This document shows, in pieces, positions 36,518 through 45,127 of a stretch of DNA of 64,000 nt. Every line of letters starts with the position of its first letter. Position 1 is the first letter of the stretch. The notes beneath the pieces are model-generated. The model saw only the letters and a list, made by a program, of their open reading frames with translations, was not told where the DNA came from and ran no database searches. Origin of the DNA: Alphaproteobacteria bacterium (GTDB lineage: Bacteria > Pseudomonadota > Alphaproteobacteria > Micropepsales > Micropepsaceae). Location of the stretch: assembly GCA_017983635.1 (NCBI GenBank), contig JAGOBA010000005.1, positions 1 through 64,000 on the forward strand, read 5' to 3'. Made by a program: the position numbers and the translations under genes.

Positions 36518-36955
36518 ATGGCGCAAGACCTGACCATCGGCGCGCTCGCCAAGAGGGCGGCGACCAAAGTCCAAACAATCCGATTTTACGAGCAGGAAGG
36601 CCTCATGCCCGCCCCCGCACGCACCGAGGGCGGTCAGCGGCGCTATGCCAAGGTCCACGCCGACCGGCTCGCCTTTATCCGGCACGCGCGCGAACTAGGC
36701 TTCCCACTCGACGCGATCCGCGAGCTACTGCACCTCGTCGACGAGCCGGATCAATCCTGCGCCCGCGTCGACCGCGTGGCGAGCGACGTGCTGGCCGACG
36801 TCGAAGCCAAGATCGCGCGCCTCGAAAGCCTCCGCGGCGAGCTCCAACGCATGGTCCGCCAATGCCGCCATGGCCGCGTCGCCGAATGCCGCGTGATCAA
36901 AGTCCTCGCCGACCACTCCCACAGCCACTGCCTCTCCAGCGACCACGGACATTGA
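36518..36955 (+). CDS. MerR-family metal-responsive regulator (ZntR/CadR/PbrR-like)
   Basis: A 145-aa MerR protein: winged HTH LTIGALAKRAATKVQTIRFYEQEGL at the start, the wing GGQRRYAK, a dimerisation helix (DVLADVEAKIARLESLRGEL) and metal-site cysteines at the SCARVD position before the helix and in QCRHGRVAECRVIKVL, plus a His/Cys tail (HSHSHCLSSDHGH). This arrangement matches Zn/Cd/Pb sensors. It should bind the dyad upstream and activate the divergent CDF gene. The methyltransferase 12 bp downstream may be co-transcribed. Confidence 0.92.
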   Translation: MAQDLTIGALAKRAATKVQTIRFYEQEGLMPAPARTEGGQRRYAKVHADRLAFIRHARELGFPLDAIRELLHLVDEPDQSCARVDRVASDVLADVEAKIARLESLRGELQRMVRQCRHGRVAECRVIKVLADHSHSHCLSSDHGH

Positions 36956-36967
36956 TCGAGAAACCCC

Positions 36968-37804
36968 ATGACGCAAACGAACGCAGATCAGATCGCCTAT
37001 TGGAACGGTGAAGCCGGCAAACGCTGGGTCGAGCAGCAAACCCGCCTCGACGCGATGCTGGCCCCCATCGGGGAGGCGATCCTCTCCACCGCTGCCACCA
37101 AACCCGGCGAGCGCGTGCTCGATATCGGCTGCGGTTGCGGTGAGACATCGCTGAAGCTGGCCGCCGCCGTCGGCGCCAGCGGCCGCGTGCTTGGCGCCGA
37201 CGTCTCGGCACCGATGTTGGCATTGGCAAAACATCGCGCCTCCGCGAACCAAGCCCTCACCTTCACCGAAGCAGATGCCGCCACGCACGGCTTCGAACCG
37301 AACGCATTTGATCTTCTCTTCTCCCGCTTTGGCGTGATGTTCTTCGCCGATCCGGACGCCGCCTTCGTGAACATGCGCAAAGCGCTGAGCAAGACCGGTC
37401 GCGTCGCGTTCGTTTGCTGGCGCGACTGGCGCGAGAACGAATGGGTCCGCGTGCCCATCATGGCCGTCCGCCCCCACGTGCCCCCGCAACCGCAACTCAG
37501 TCCTGAGGATCCAGGCCCGTTTTCGTTCGCTGACCCCGCCCGCCTGCGCCGCATCTTGGCGAACGGCGGCTTTGACGCGATCACGCTGCGCCCATTCGAT
37601 ACCAAGGTTGAGATCGGCACCTCGCTCGACGATGCCACGAATTATCTGCTGGAATTCGGCCCCGTCTCCCGCGCCCTCGCCGATGCTTCTCCGGCGCAAA
37701 AGCAACAAGCGATCGCTGCCCTGCGCGAGGCGCTAACCCCGCATGCAACGGCGAGCCCAATCAAACTCGGCGCCGCCGTCTGGCTCGTCACCGCAAAGGC
37801 CTGA
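36968..37804 (+). CDS. Class I SAM-dependent methyltransferase
   Basis: A 278-aa Rossmann methyltransferase: motif I VLDIGCGCGETSLKLA (residues about 50-65), motif II LGADVS, and FDLLFSRFGVMFFADPDAAF at motif IV/V. The N-terminus DQIAYWNGEAGKRWVEQQ is typical of a common class of small bacterial methyltransferases of unknown substrate. It follows the merR-type gene by 12 bp and precedes the NTF2-like gene by 5 bp, so the three may form one transcript. Confidence 0.9.
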   Translation: MTQTNADQIAYWNGEAGKRWVEQQTRLDAMLAPIGEAILSTAATKPGERVLDIGCGCGETSLKLAAAVGASGRVLGADVSAPMLALAKHRASANQALTFTEADAATHGFEPNAFDLLFSRFGVMFFADPDAAFVNMRKALSKTGRVAFVCWRDWRENEWVRVPIMAVRPHVPPQPQLSPEDPGPFSFADPARLRRILANGGFDAITLRPFDTKVEIGTSLDDATNYLLEFGPVSRALADASPAQKQQAIAALREALTPHATASPIKLGAAVWLVTAKA

Positions 37805-37809
37805 ACCCC

Positions 37810-38289
37810 ATGAACGCGCAAAACTTCAAAGCCCTACTCGCCCGCTTCTCCGACGCCGCGACGCGCGGCGATGGCAAGACGTTCTCGGAATGCTTCACCG
37901 AAGACGGCGTCTATCACGACTACATCTACGGACCCCACGCTGGCCGCGCCTCGATTGAGGACATGTTGGTGAACCTCTTCCACCGCGACGCCGCGAACTA
38001 CGACTGGCGCATGTTCGATCCCGTCATCGACGGCAACATCGGCTACGCTTGGTCGCTTTCGAAGTTCAGCTCCACGATTCCGCAATTCCAAGGCAAAGAG
38101 GTCGTGATCGACGGCATGAGCCGCTTTGTCGTGCGCGACGGCCTGATCGCCGAGTACCGCGAAAGCGTCAACGGCGGCGTCGCCATGGCCCAGCTGGGCG
38201 TTGAGCCCGCCCGCATGGCGAAAGTCATGACTCGCTGGTCGACATGGCTTCGCGAACGTCCCGAGGTCAAAGCGTATCTGAAACGTTAA
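37810..38289 (+). CDS. SnoaL/NTF2-like protein
   Basis: A 159-aa protein of the NTF2 fold. The start (FKALLARFSDAATRGDGKTFSECFTEDGVYHDYIYGPHAGRASIEDM) matches SnoaL-type polyketide-cyclase and ketosteroid-isomerase-like small enzymes, with a central cavity Tyr/His/Asp cluster. No catalytic proof is possible from sequence. It lies 5 bp after the methyltransferase and probably shares its transcript. A 167-bp gap follows before motA. Confidence 0.8.
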   Translation: MNAQNFKALLARFSDAATRGDGKTFSECFTEDGVYHDYIYGPHAGRASIEDMLVNLFHRDAANYDWRMFDPVIDGNIGYAWSLSKFSSTIPQFQGKEVVIDGMSRFVVRDGLIAEYRESVNGGVAMAQLGVEPARMAKVMTRWSTWLRERPEVKAYLKR

Positions 38290-38456
38290 ATCGCCAGCCT
38301 TGCGCGGCTCAGTCGTGAACGTGCATTCACCCACCCTACCGCCGGGTTAAGCGAAAAAGCGCAATCGTTTCAACGATCCTTAAGCGCGGCTAGCCATACT
38401 GTCCCCAATCTCGAAGCGCACTCACGCGCCGAGAAAGCAGTAGTTGCGCGCGTCCA

Positions 38457-39323
38457 ATGTTTCAAATCGGCGGCATCATCTTCGTCTTTGTGACTGTGTT
38501 CGGCGGCTATGTTCTGGCCGGCGGCAAGTTCGACGTGATTTTGCACGCGCTTCCCTACGAAGGCACCCAGATCTTGGGCGCGGCGATCGGCGCGCTCTTG
38601 ATCGCCTCATCCGTCCCCGCGCTCAAAGCCGTCGGCGGCTCGTTCGGCAAGATCATGGGCGGGTCGAAGTGGAAGCAGAAGGACTACACCGACCTCCTGA
38701 CGTTGCTCTTCGTGCTGACCAAAACGATGAAGTCGAAGGGCATGATCGCGCTCGAGCAGCATATCGAGAAGCCGGAAGAGTCCACGATCTTCAAAAACTA
38801 CCCGCGCATCATCCACGACCACTTCGCTATCGACTTCATCTGCGACACAATCCGCATGATGACGATGAGCTTGGAAGACCCGCATCAGGTCGAAACCGCG
38901 ATGGAAAAGCAGCTCGAGAAGCACCATCACGAAGCGCTGAGCGCAGCGAACTCTTGGCAGAGCATGGCCGACGGCATGCCTGCCCTCGGCATCGTCGCCG
39001 CCGTCTTGGGCGTTATCAAAACCATGGGCTCGATCACCGAGCCGCCGGAAATTCTGGGCGAAATGATCGGCGGCGCGCTTGTCGGTACGTTCTTCGGGGT
39101 GTTCGTCGCGTACGGCTTCTTCGCACCATTCGCGAGCCGGCTCAAAGCGACGGCGGAAGAAGAGTCGCAGTTCTATCACGTGATCCGCGACGTCCTGGTG
39201 GCGCATCTGCACGGCAACGCCGCGCAGGTCTCGGTCGAAATCGGCCGCGGCAGCGTGCCCTCACACTTCCAGCCGAGCTTCGCGACACTTGAAGAGGCGC
39301 TAAACGCCGCGCCGCAGGCCTAG
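38457..39323 (+). CDS. motA: Flagellar motor stator protein MotA
   Basis: Proton-channel subunit of the flagellar stator. The 288-aa protein has four hydrophobic helices; the first starts IGGIIFVFVTVFGGYVLAGG, a charged cytoplasmic loop follows, and the third and fourth surround the conserved Pro in GMPALGIVAAVLGVIKTMGSI. motB is not in the window, and this locus is 9.6 kb from the flagellar cluster, so stator genes are dispersed. The upstream 167 bp contain a TTAA-rich region but no complete CtrA site. Confidence 0.95.
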   Translation: MFQIGGIIFVFVTVFGGYVLAGGKFDVILHALPYEGTQILGAAIGALLIASSVPALKAVGGSFGKIMGGSKWKQKDYTDLLTLLFVLTKTMKSKGMIALEQHIEKPEESTIFKNYPRIIHDHFAIDFICDTIRMMTMSLEDPHQVETAMEKQLEKHHHEALSAANSWQSMADGMPALGIVAAVLGVIKTMGSITEPPEILGEMIGGALVGTFFGVFVAYGFFAPFASRLKATAEEESQFYHVIRDVLVAHLHGNAAQVSVEIGRGSVPSHFQPSFATLEEALNAAPQA

Positions 39324-39469
39324 CGCCGGCGCTGCAGATAGGTCGAGACGGCGAAAGTCGCAAATGCGCCCGCCATCATCGCGCTGAATACAAGCCAGTC
39401 GACCGGCAGATCGACCCACACGATCACCGCCACCGTCGTCGCCAGCCCGGCCAGTTGAGGCGCCTGCAT
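39320..39469 (-). CDS. Small membrane protein, 49 aa
   Basis: Convergent with motA, stops overlapping as CTAG. The product starts MQAPQLAGLATTVAVIVWVD and has two hydrophobic segments (residues about 7-20 and 25-43) ending in QRRR, an arrangement of a two-helix inner-membrane miniprotein. AAGGAG nine bases before the ATG at 39469 is a better start signal than that of the ATG at 39541, which would add 24 residues. The family is unknown, and the gene could be spurious. Confidence 0.5.
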   Translation of the reverse strand: MQAPQLAGLATTVAVIVWVDLPVDWLVFSAMMAGAFATFAVSTYLQRRR

Positions 39470-39594
39470 CGGCCGCCGCTCCTTTTTCCCCAAGCGCCAT
39501 ACTAGCAAATCGGATCCCACCCGCAGGTCACCCGTTGGCATTAGGGTTAAGTCGCCTTATGCCTGAACGCGACAACTGATTTGAGGGTGCCGCG

Positions 39595-40257
39595 ATGCTG
39601 CTCGTAATCAAGGATGTGCTGACCGCCGACGATATCGCCAAGGTCACCGACCGCATCGCTGCCATGCGCTATGTCGACGGCACCACCACGGCGGGATGGC
39701 ACGCGAAGCTCGTCAAGAACAACCAGCAGATCGACCGTGCGCAAGTCGACTACCAGCCGCTGAACAAAGCGGTGACCGACGCAATCATGCGCAACCCGAT
39801 ATTCCGCATGGCCGCCCGCCCCCGCCACGTCACGCCGCTCCTCTTCAGCCGCTACCGCGACAGCATGGAGTACGGCACGCATGTCGACGATCCCATCATG
39901 CAAGGACTGCGCAGCGACATCTCCTTCACGCTGTTCCTTGCCGACCCCGCTTCATACGACGGCGGCGAACTCGTCATGGAGGCATCCGGCGGCGAGCAAG
40001 CCTACAAACCAGCTGCCGGTCAGATGATCATTTACCCCTCGACCACCCTGCACCGCGTAACGCCAGTGACCAAGGGCGAACGCCTTGCCGCCGTCGGCTG
40101 GTGCCAAAGCTACGTCCGCGACGCCGCCCAGCGCGAAATCCTCTACGACCTCGACATCGCCAGACGCGGCATCTTCGAACGCGAAAAGAAGTCGCGAGAC
40201 TTCGACATTATCTCCAAGAGCCACGCGAACCTGTTGCGCCTGTGGGCGGATGGGTAG
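39595..40257 (+). CDS. Fe(II)/2-oxoglutarate-dependent PKHD-type hydroxylase
   Basis: A 220-aa enzyme of the YbiX/PiuC family. The 2-His-1-Asp iron triad is visible as THVDDP and TLHRVTPV, the Arg that binds 2-oxoglutarate is likely in KGERLAAVGW, and the start MLLVIKDVLTADDIAKV is typical. In other bacteria these genes lie next to TonB siderophore receptors and are iron regulated; no such neighbour is present here. The ATG follows GAGGGTGCCGCG. Confidence 0.92.
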   Translation: MLLVIKDVLTADDIAKVTDRIAAMRYVDGTTTAGWHAKLVKNNQQIDRAQVDYQPLNKAVTDAIMRNPIFRMAARPRHVTPLLFSRYRDSMEYGTHVDDPIMQGLRSDISFTLFLADPASYDGGELVMEASGGEQAYKPAAGQMIIYPSTTLHRVTPVTKGERLAAVGWCQSYVRDAAQREILYDLDIARRGIFEREKKSRDFDIISKSHANLLRLWADG

Positions 40258-40260
40258 AGA

Positions 40261-41760
40261 TCAATCCACGTCGAACTTGATCCCCTGCGCCAGCGGCAGT
40301 GCGTTCGAATAGTTCACCGTCGCCGTCTGCCGCCGCATATAGGCTTTCCACGAGTCCGAGCCCGACTCACGCCCGCCGCCCGTTTCCTTTTCGCCGCCGA
40401 ACGCGCCACCGATCTCAGCCCCGCTAGGCCCGATATTGACGTTGGCGATGCCGCAGTCACTGCCTGCGGCAGCGACGAAGCGCTCCGCCTCCTGCATGTC
40501 ACGCGTGAAGATGCATGACGACAATCCCTGCGCGACGCCATTCTGCAGCGCAATCGCCTCATCAAAGTCACGATACGTGAGCACATAGAGGATCGGCGCG
40601 AACGTCTCGTGCTTCACGACCTCACTCTGCGCCGGCATTTCAACGATCGCCGGCTGCACGTAATAGGCGTTCGGAAACTGCCCCGAGAGCGCCCGCTCGC
40701 CGCCGGTCACCTTGCCGCCCTGCGCCCGCGCCTGCGTCAGCGCGCTCTGCATCCCGTCAAACGACGCCTTGTCGATCAGCGGTCCCACCAGCGTCCCCGC
40801 CTCCAGCGGGCTGCCGATCTTGATCGCGCCGTAAACAGTCCTGAGGCGCGCCACGAGCTTCTCCCGCACGCTCTCATGCGCGATCAGCCGCCGCAGGCTC
40901 GTACAACGCTGCCCCGCTGTGCCCACCGCCGCGAACGTGATCGCACGTTCCGCCAACTTTAAGTCCGCCGACGGCGCCACGATCATCGCGTTGTTGCCGC
41001 CGAGTTCCAGCAACGACCGTCCGAGCCGCGCCCCCACGACCGGCGCCAACGCCCTGCCCATCCGCGTCGAGCCGGTGGCTGAAATCAACGGCACGCGCGC
41101 GTCCGCCGCCAACCGCTCGCCGACGTCGCGTCCGCCCTGCACGACCTGCGACAGCGCTTTCGGTGCGTCGCCGAACCTCGCTACCGCGCGTTCGAACAGC
41201 TTCTGCGTCGCCACCGCCGTCAGCGGCGTCTTCTCCGACGGCTTCCAGAGCACGCTGTCGCCGCACACGACGGCGAGCGCCGCATTCCACGCCCACACCG
41301 CGACCGGAAAGTTGAACGCGCTGATCACGCCGACGGGCCCTAGCGGATGCCACGTCTCCATCATGCGGTGCCCCGGCCGCTCGGACGCGATCGTCAGACC
41401 ATAAAGCTGCCGCGATAGACCGACCGCGAAGTCGCAGATGTCGATCATTTCCTGCACTTCACCCAGCCCCTCTTGCAGGATCTTGCCCGCTTCCAGCGTG
41501 ACCAGCCGTCCGAGCGCGTCCTTGTTCGCGCGCAACTCCTCGCCGAACAAGCGCACGAGCTCGCCTCGCCGCGGCGCCGGCACTTCGCGCCAAACGTGGA
41601 ATGCGGCAACCGACGCCGCGATTTTCGCATCGACCTCGGCCGGCGTGTCGCTACGCACGCGCCCGATCTCCGCCCCGTCGATCGGGCTCCGAACGACGAT
41701 GTCGCCCCGCGAGACGTCTTCCTGCGAAAGGCCGAGCGCCTTCAACGTGTCGGAAAGCAT
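40261..41760 (-). CDS. ALDH7-type aldehyde dehydrogenase, probable L-piperidine-6-carboxylate dehydrogenase
   Basis: A 499-aa NAD(P)-dependent aldehyde dehydrogenase of the ALDH7/AmaB (antiquitin) group, converting 2-aminoadipate-6-semialdehyde (cyclic P6C) to 2-aminoadipate. Markers are SERPGHRMMETWHPLGPVGV, NFPVAVWAWNAALA, LELGGNNAMIV (Glu) and the catalytic Cys in TAGQRCTSLRRL. The ATG at 41760 follows GGAGGAC; a longer upstream frame extends into the TPP gene. Last gene of the cluster with the TPP enzyme and lysine dehydrogenase. Confidence 0.85.
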   Translation of the reverse strand: MLSDTLKALGLSQEDVSRGDIVVRSPIDGAEIGRVRSDTPAEVDAKIAASVAAFHVWREVPAPRRGELVRLFGEELRANKDALGRLVTLEAGKILQEGLGEVQEMIDICDFAVGLSRQLYGLTIASERPGHRMMETWHPLGPVGVISAFNFPVAVWAWNAALAVVCGDSVLWKPSEKTPLTAVATQKLFERAVARFGDAPKALSQVVQGGRDVGERLAADARVPLISATGSTRMGRALAPVVGARLGRSLLELGGNNAMIVAPSADLKLAERAITFAAVGTAGQRCTSLRRLIAHESVREKLVARLRTVYGAIKIGSPLEAGTLVGPLIDKASFDGMQSALTQARAQGGKVTGGERALSGQFPNAYYVQPAIVEMPAQSEVVKHETFAPILYVLTYRDFDEAIALQNGVAQGLSSCIFTRDMQEAERFVAAAGSDCGIANVNIGPSGAEIGGAFGGEKETGGGRESGSDSWKAYMRRQTATVNYSNALPLAQGIKFDVD

Positions 41761-41774
41761 GGCATGTCCTCCAT

Positions 41775-43445
41775 TTATTTCGTTTGAGCTGCCTTGCGGA
41801 TCCCCGACAACGTGGCCGTCGGTGAGATCGCGTCGGGCGGCGTTATGATTTCGATCAACGCGGGCTTGCCGCTTGCGAGCGCTGCTTCGAACGCTGGTTT
41901 GAACGCATCGGTCGCGCGCACCGTCGCACTCCAAAACCCGAACGCCTTCGCATAGGCCGCAAAGTCCGGATTGACGAGATCGGTGCCGACAACGCGCGCC
42001 GGATACTCACGCTCCTGATGCATGCGGATTGTGCCGTACATCCCATTGTTGAAGACCAGGATGATGACGTTGAGCCCGTACTGCGCCGCGGTCGCGAGCT
42101 CCTGCCCGTTCATCAGAAAGCAGCCGTCACCCGCGCACCCGATAACGATGCGATCCGGATGCACGGCCTTCGCGCCGATCGCCGCCGGCACCCCATACCC
42201 CATCGCGCCGCTTGTCGGCGCGAGCTGCGTGTTGAATCGCCGGTGCAAATGAAACCGATGCAACCAGCCTGCATAGTTGCCTGCGCCGTTTGTCAGAATG
42301 GCATCTTCCGGCAGCCGCTCGTTCAGCCAGGCAAATATCTCAGAGGGATTTACATCCCCCACCACCGCAACCGGCTTCACGAACGCCTCATAGTCGGCAC
42401 GCGCCGTCTTCGCCCACTCGCGCCAGCGAATAACCGCCGGCGGCTTCGTTACCGCGGCCGCCTTCGCAAACGCCTCAATCCCCGAAACGATCCCGAGTTC
42501 CGCTTGATAAACCCGGTTCAACTCCTCAGCCGCCGGAAAAACATGCACCAGCCGCTGCGCTGGCACCGGCGGTACGACCCGCGTGTAACCGTTCGTCGTC
42601 ATCTCGCCGAGACGAGGACCAATCACGACCAACACATCCGCCTGCGCAATCCGCGCGCCAAGCTTCGGATCGATCCCGATCCCCATATCGCCCGCATAAA
42701 GACTATGCCGGTTGTCGAGCCGGTCTTTGCCGCGGAACGATGTTACCGCTGGCAAATTCCAAACCTCCAGAAAGCGCCGAACCTCGTCGCATGCCTTCGC
42801 CGTCCAGCCGCCACCGCCGAGCACGGCGATTGGCCGTTCCGCCGACGAGAGAATCTCGGCAAGCCGCGCCATGTCTTCCGCCCGCGGCGCCGCTTCGACG
42901 CGCTGATAGGGCCGGCTGTCGACCGCCGCCATCCGCTCGGTCAGCATGTCTTCGGGCAACGCCAGCGCCACCGGCCCCGGCCGGCCGCTCACCGCCGTAT
43001 GAAAGGCGCGCGAGATGAACTCCGGCAGACGATCGGCGGACGGCACCTCCGCCACCCACTTCGTCAGCGGCCCCAGCATCCGGCGATAGTCGATCTCCTG
43101 AAACGCCTCGCGCTCCGTTTGATCGCGCGCGACCTGCCCGATGAAAAGGATCATCGGCGTCGAGTCCTGAAACGCCGTGTGCAACCCGATGCTGGCATGC
43201 GTCGCCCCGGGTCCGCGCGTGACGAAGCAGATCCCAGGCTTCCCGGTTAGCTTGCCATAGGCCTCCGCCATGTTCGCCGCCCCCGCCTCATGCCGGCAGG
43301 TGATGAGCCTGATCTGATCGCGCCCATCGTAGAGCGCATCCAGCACCGCGAGATAACTTTCCCCCGGCACGCAGAACGCAAGATCGGCGCCGTGAATCTT
43401 CAACTGGTCGACCAGAATCTGCCCGCCGGTCCGAAGATTGCTCAC
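41775..43445 (-). CDS. Thiamine-pyrophosphate enzyme, acetolactate-synthase-like
   Basis: A 556-aa three-domain TPP enzyme of the acetohydroxyacid-synthase superfamily: a Pyr domain with the catalytic Glu in CRHEAGAANMAEAYGK, a central domain, and a PP domain with the metal site GDGCFLMNGQ...NNGMYG (residues about 443-472). No ilvN-type small subunit is adjacent. It starts at GTG (GGGAG eight bases upstream). Situated between lysine dehydrogenase and ALDH7, it is a candidate 2-oxo acid decarboxylase (for example acting on 2-oxoadipate) rather than a branched-chain biosynthetic enzyme; this is inference. Confidence 0.82.
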   Translation of the reverse strand: MSNLRTGGQILVDQLKIHGADLAFCVPGESYLAVLDALYDGRDQIRLITCRHEAGAANMAEAYGKLTGKPGICFVTRGPGATHASIGLHTAFQDSTPMILFIGQVARDQTEREAFQEIDYRRMLGPLTKWVAEVPSADRLPEFISRAFHTAVSGRPGPVALALPEDMLTERMAAVDSRPYQRVEAAPRAEDMARLAEILSSAERPIAVLGGGGWTAKACDEVRRFLEVWNLPAVTSFRGKDRLDNRHSLYAGDMGIGIDPKLGARIAQADVLVVIGPRLGEMTTNGYTRVVPPVPAQRLVHVFPAAEELNRVYQAELGIVSGIEAFAKAAAVTKPPAVIRWREWAKTARADYEAFVKPVAVVGDVNPSEIFAWLNERLPEDAILTNGAGNYAGWLHRFHLHRRFNTQLAPTSGAMGYGVPAAIGAKAVHPDRIVIGCAGDGCFLMNGQELATAAQYGLNVIILVFNNGMYGTIRMHQEREYPARVVGTDLVNPDFAAYAKAFGFWSATVRATDAFKPAFEAALASGKPALIEIITPPDAISPTATLSGIRKAAQTK

Positions 43446-43456
43446 GCGAAGCTCCC

Positions 43457-44530
43457 TTATGCGTAGACGCGGCCGAACCGGTTCGCCAGAAACGCCTTCA
43501 AATCCGCCTGCTCTTGCCGCACGAAGCCTTTCTTCGGCAGCTTGCCGGCGATCATCATATCGACCATCGCGCAGATGCCCGCCGCCGTCGTGATCTGAAT
43601 GGCGCTCATCAACTTGCCCTCGATCTCTTGCGCATAGACCTTCTTCGCATAGCTTTCTTGCGTCAGGTTGCCGTGCTGCTGTCCCGACACCGTCACGAAC
43701 ACCAGCACCACGTCTTGATACGTGATCGGGATCGCCGTCTCCAGCACGTCTTTCAAGATGTCGCGCCGCTGCCCCAGCCGCAAGTCGCGCACTAACGTCT
43801 TGATGATATCGCGGTGACCGGGGTAACGCACGGTCTTATAGTTCAAATTCTCGACCTTGCCCTCAAGCGTCTCGCACAACGTGCCCAACCCGCCCGAGGT
43901 GTTGAATGCCTCATAGTCGATCCCGTCGAGCGAGAAATGCTCCTGCTCTTCCAAAGCCGGCATCTCGCGCAAGTGCCCGTCGACGATCGCCTCGCAGGGA
44001 TTGCAGTATTCGTTGATTAGGCCGTCCGTCGACCAGGTCAGGTTGTACTTCAACGCATTCGTCGGATAGACCGGCAACGCACCGACGCGCATGTTCACGT
44101 CGCGCAAGCTCTCGAACTTCTTCGTCATGTCGTGCGCGACGATCGAAATGAAGCCCGGCGCCAAGCCGCACTGCGGCACGAACGCGGTATCGGCCCCCTT
44201 CGCCAGTTGCTTCACGACCCGCGTGCTCTCGACGTCTTCCGTCAGGTCGAAATAGTGCGCACCCACATCCTTCGCCGCCCCCGCGATCACCGGCGTCAAG
44301 TGATAGGGCATCGCCGACACGACGATCTCGTGCCCCTTCATCGCCGCGCGCAGCGCCATCGGATCGGAAACGTCCAGCACCATCGTGCGTGCGTTCTTCG
44401 TCGGCAGCCGTTTCAGACTCTCAGCGTCCTTATCGGCAACGGTGATTTGATAGTCGCCCGTGCCGCCCAGCATCGCCGTAATCGCGCTGCCAATCTTGCC
44501 GCCGCCGAGAAGAATGAGCTTCGTCGCCAT
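43457..44530 (-). CDS. Saccharopine-dehydrogenase-family protein, probable L-lysine 6-dehydrogenase
   Basis: A 357-aa NAD(P)-dependent dehydrogenase with the nucleotide-binding start KLILLGGGKIGSAITAML and the segments CGLAPGFISIVAHDM, GALPVYPTNALKYNLTWS, EAFNTSGGLGTLCETL and YKTVRYPGHRDI. These are shared, as far as I recall, with the lysine 6-dehydrogenases of Geobacillus and relatives, which oxidise lysine to the 6-semialdehyde (P6C). The next enzyme, ALDH7, is in the same operon. The ATG at 44530 sets the family start; the extra frame to 44632 is upstream noise. A saccharopine dehydrogenase is the alternative. Confidence 0.78.
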   Translation of the reverse strand: MATKLILLGGGKIGSAITAMLGGTGDYQITVADKDAESLKRLPTKNARTMVLDVSDPMALRAAMKGHEIVVSAMPYHLTPVIAGAAKDVGAHYFDLTEDVESTRVVKQLAKGADTAFVPQCGLAPGFISIVAHDMTKKFESLRDVNMRVGALPVYPTNALKYNLTWSTDGLINEYCNPCEAIVDGHLREMPALEEQEHFSLDGIDYEAFNTSGGLGTLCETLEGKVENLNYKTVRYPGHRDIIKTLVRDLRLGQRRDILKDVLETAIPITYQDVVLVFVTVSGQQHGNLTQESYAKKVYAQEIEGKLMSAIQITTAAGICAMVDMMIAGKLPKKGFVRQEQADLKAFLANRFGRVYA

Positions 44531-44661
44531 GAGGTTCCGCCTTTTGAATTCGCCTGGATCGGCCAACCCTAGGCCTACTTTCCGCCGATTTGCAGCGGTC
44601 AAACCGTCGAAAGTCGCTAAAGTGAGTGGCAAATTAACGCCAGAGCCGTCATATTGCCGGA

Positions 44662-45096
44662 ATGACGACCCTCGACGACACCGACCGCAAGCTTGTGAAC
44701 CTGCTCCGCACCGACGCCCGCGAGAGCGTCTCGGCTCTCGCCCGCAAGCTCGACCTTGCCCGGTCGACGGTGCAGGAGCGGATCGCGCGACTTGAACGAG
44801 CCGGCGTCATCGCCGGCTACACGATCCGAAGCGGCGCAGACTTTGCCGAACGCCAGATCGCCGCCCACGTAATGATCAGCGTCGATCCCAAGATGGCGGC
44901 AAGCGTCACAAGCGACCTGAAAAAGATGCCCGAAGTCCGCTCCCTCGCCGCCATCAGCGGCACCTTCGACATGATGGCCGAAGTCGCCGCCGAAACCACC
45001 GCCAAGATTGATGCCGTCCTCGACGCCATCGGCCATCTGAAAGGCGTGCAGAAGACAATGTCGTCGATCGTGCTCAGCGTGAAATTCGAACGCTAA
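44662..45096 (+). CDS. Lrp/AsnC-family regulator
   Basis: A 144-aa leucine-responsive-type regulator: AsnC-type HTH (LDDTDRKLVNLLRTDARESVSALARKLDLARSTVQERIARLE) and a C-terminal RAM (ACT-like) effector-binding domain (residues about 65-144). It is divergent from the lysine dehydrogenase cluster, 131 bp apart, so it is a natural candidate to sense lysine or an intermediate and control the operon. ATG is the only reasonable start. Confidence 0.92.
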   Translation: MTTLDDTDRKLVNLLRTDARESVSALARKLDLARSTVQERIARLERAGVIAGYTIRSGADFAERQIAAHVMISVDPKMAASVTSDLKKMPEVRSLAAISGTFDMMAEVAAETTAKIDAVLDAIGHLKGVQKTMSSIVLSVKFER

Positions 45097-45127
45097 CGCC
45101 GCCGTCAGAGCGAAGGTCGTCGATCTC

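Noticed and set aside
42018-43250. 410-codon open frame on the plus strand opposite the TPP enzyme
   Set aside because: Arg/His/Pro-rich, no recognisable motif; the opposite strand encodes a full TPP enzyme with all motifs.
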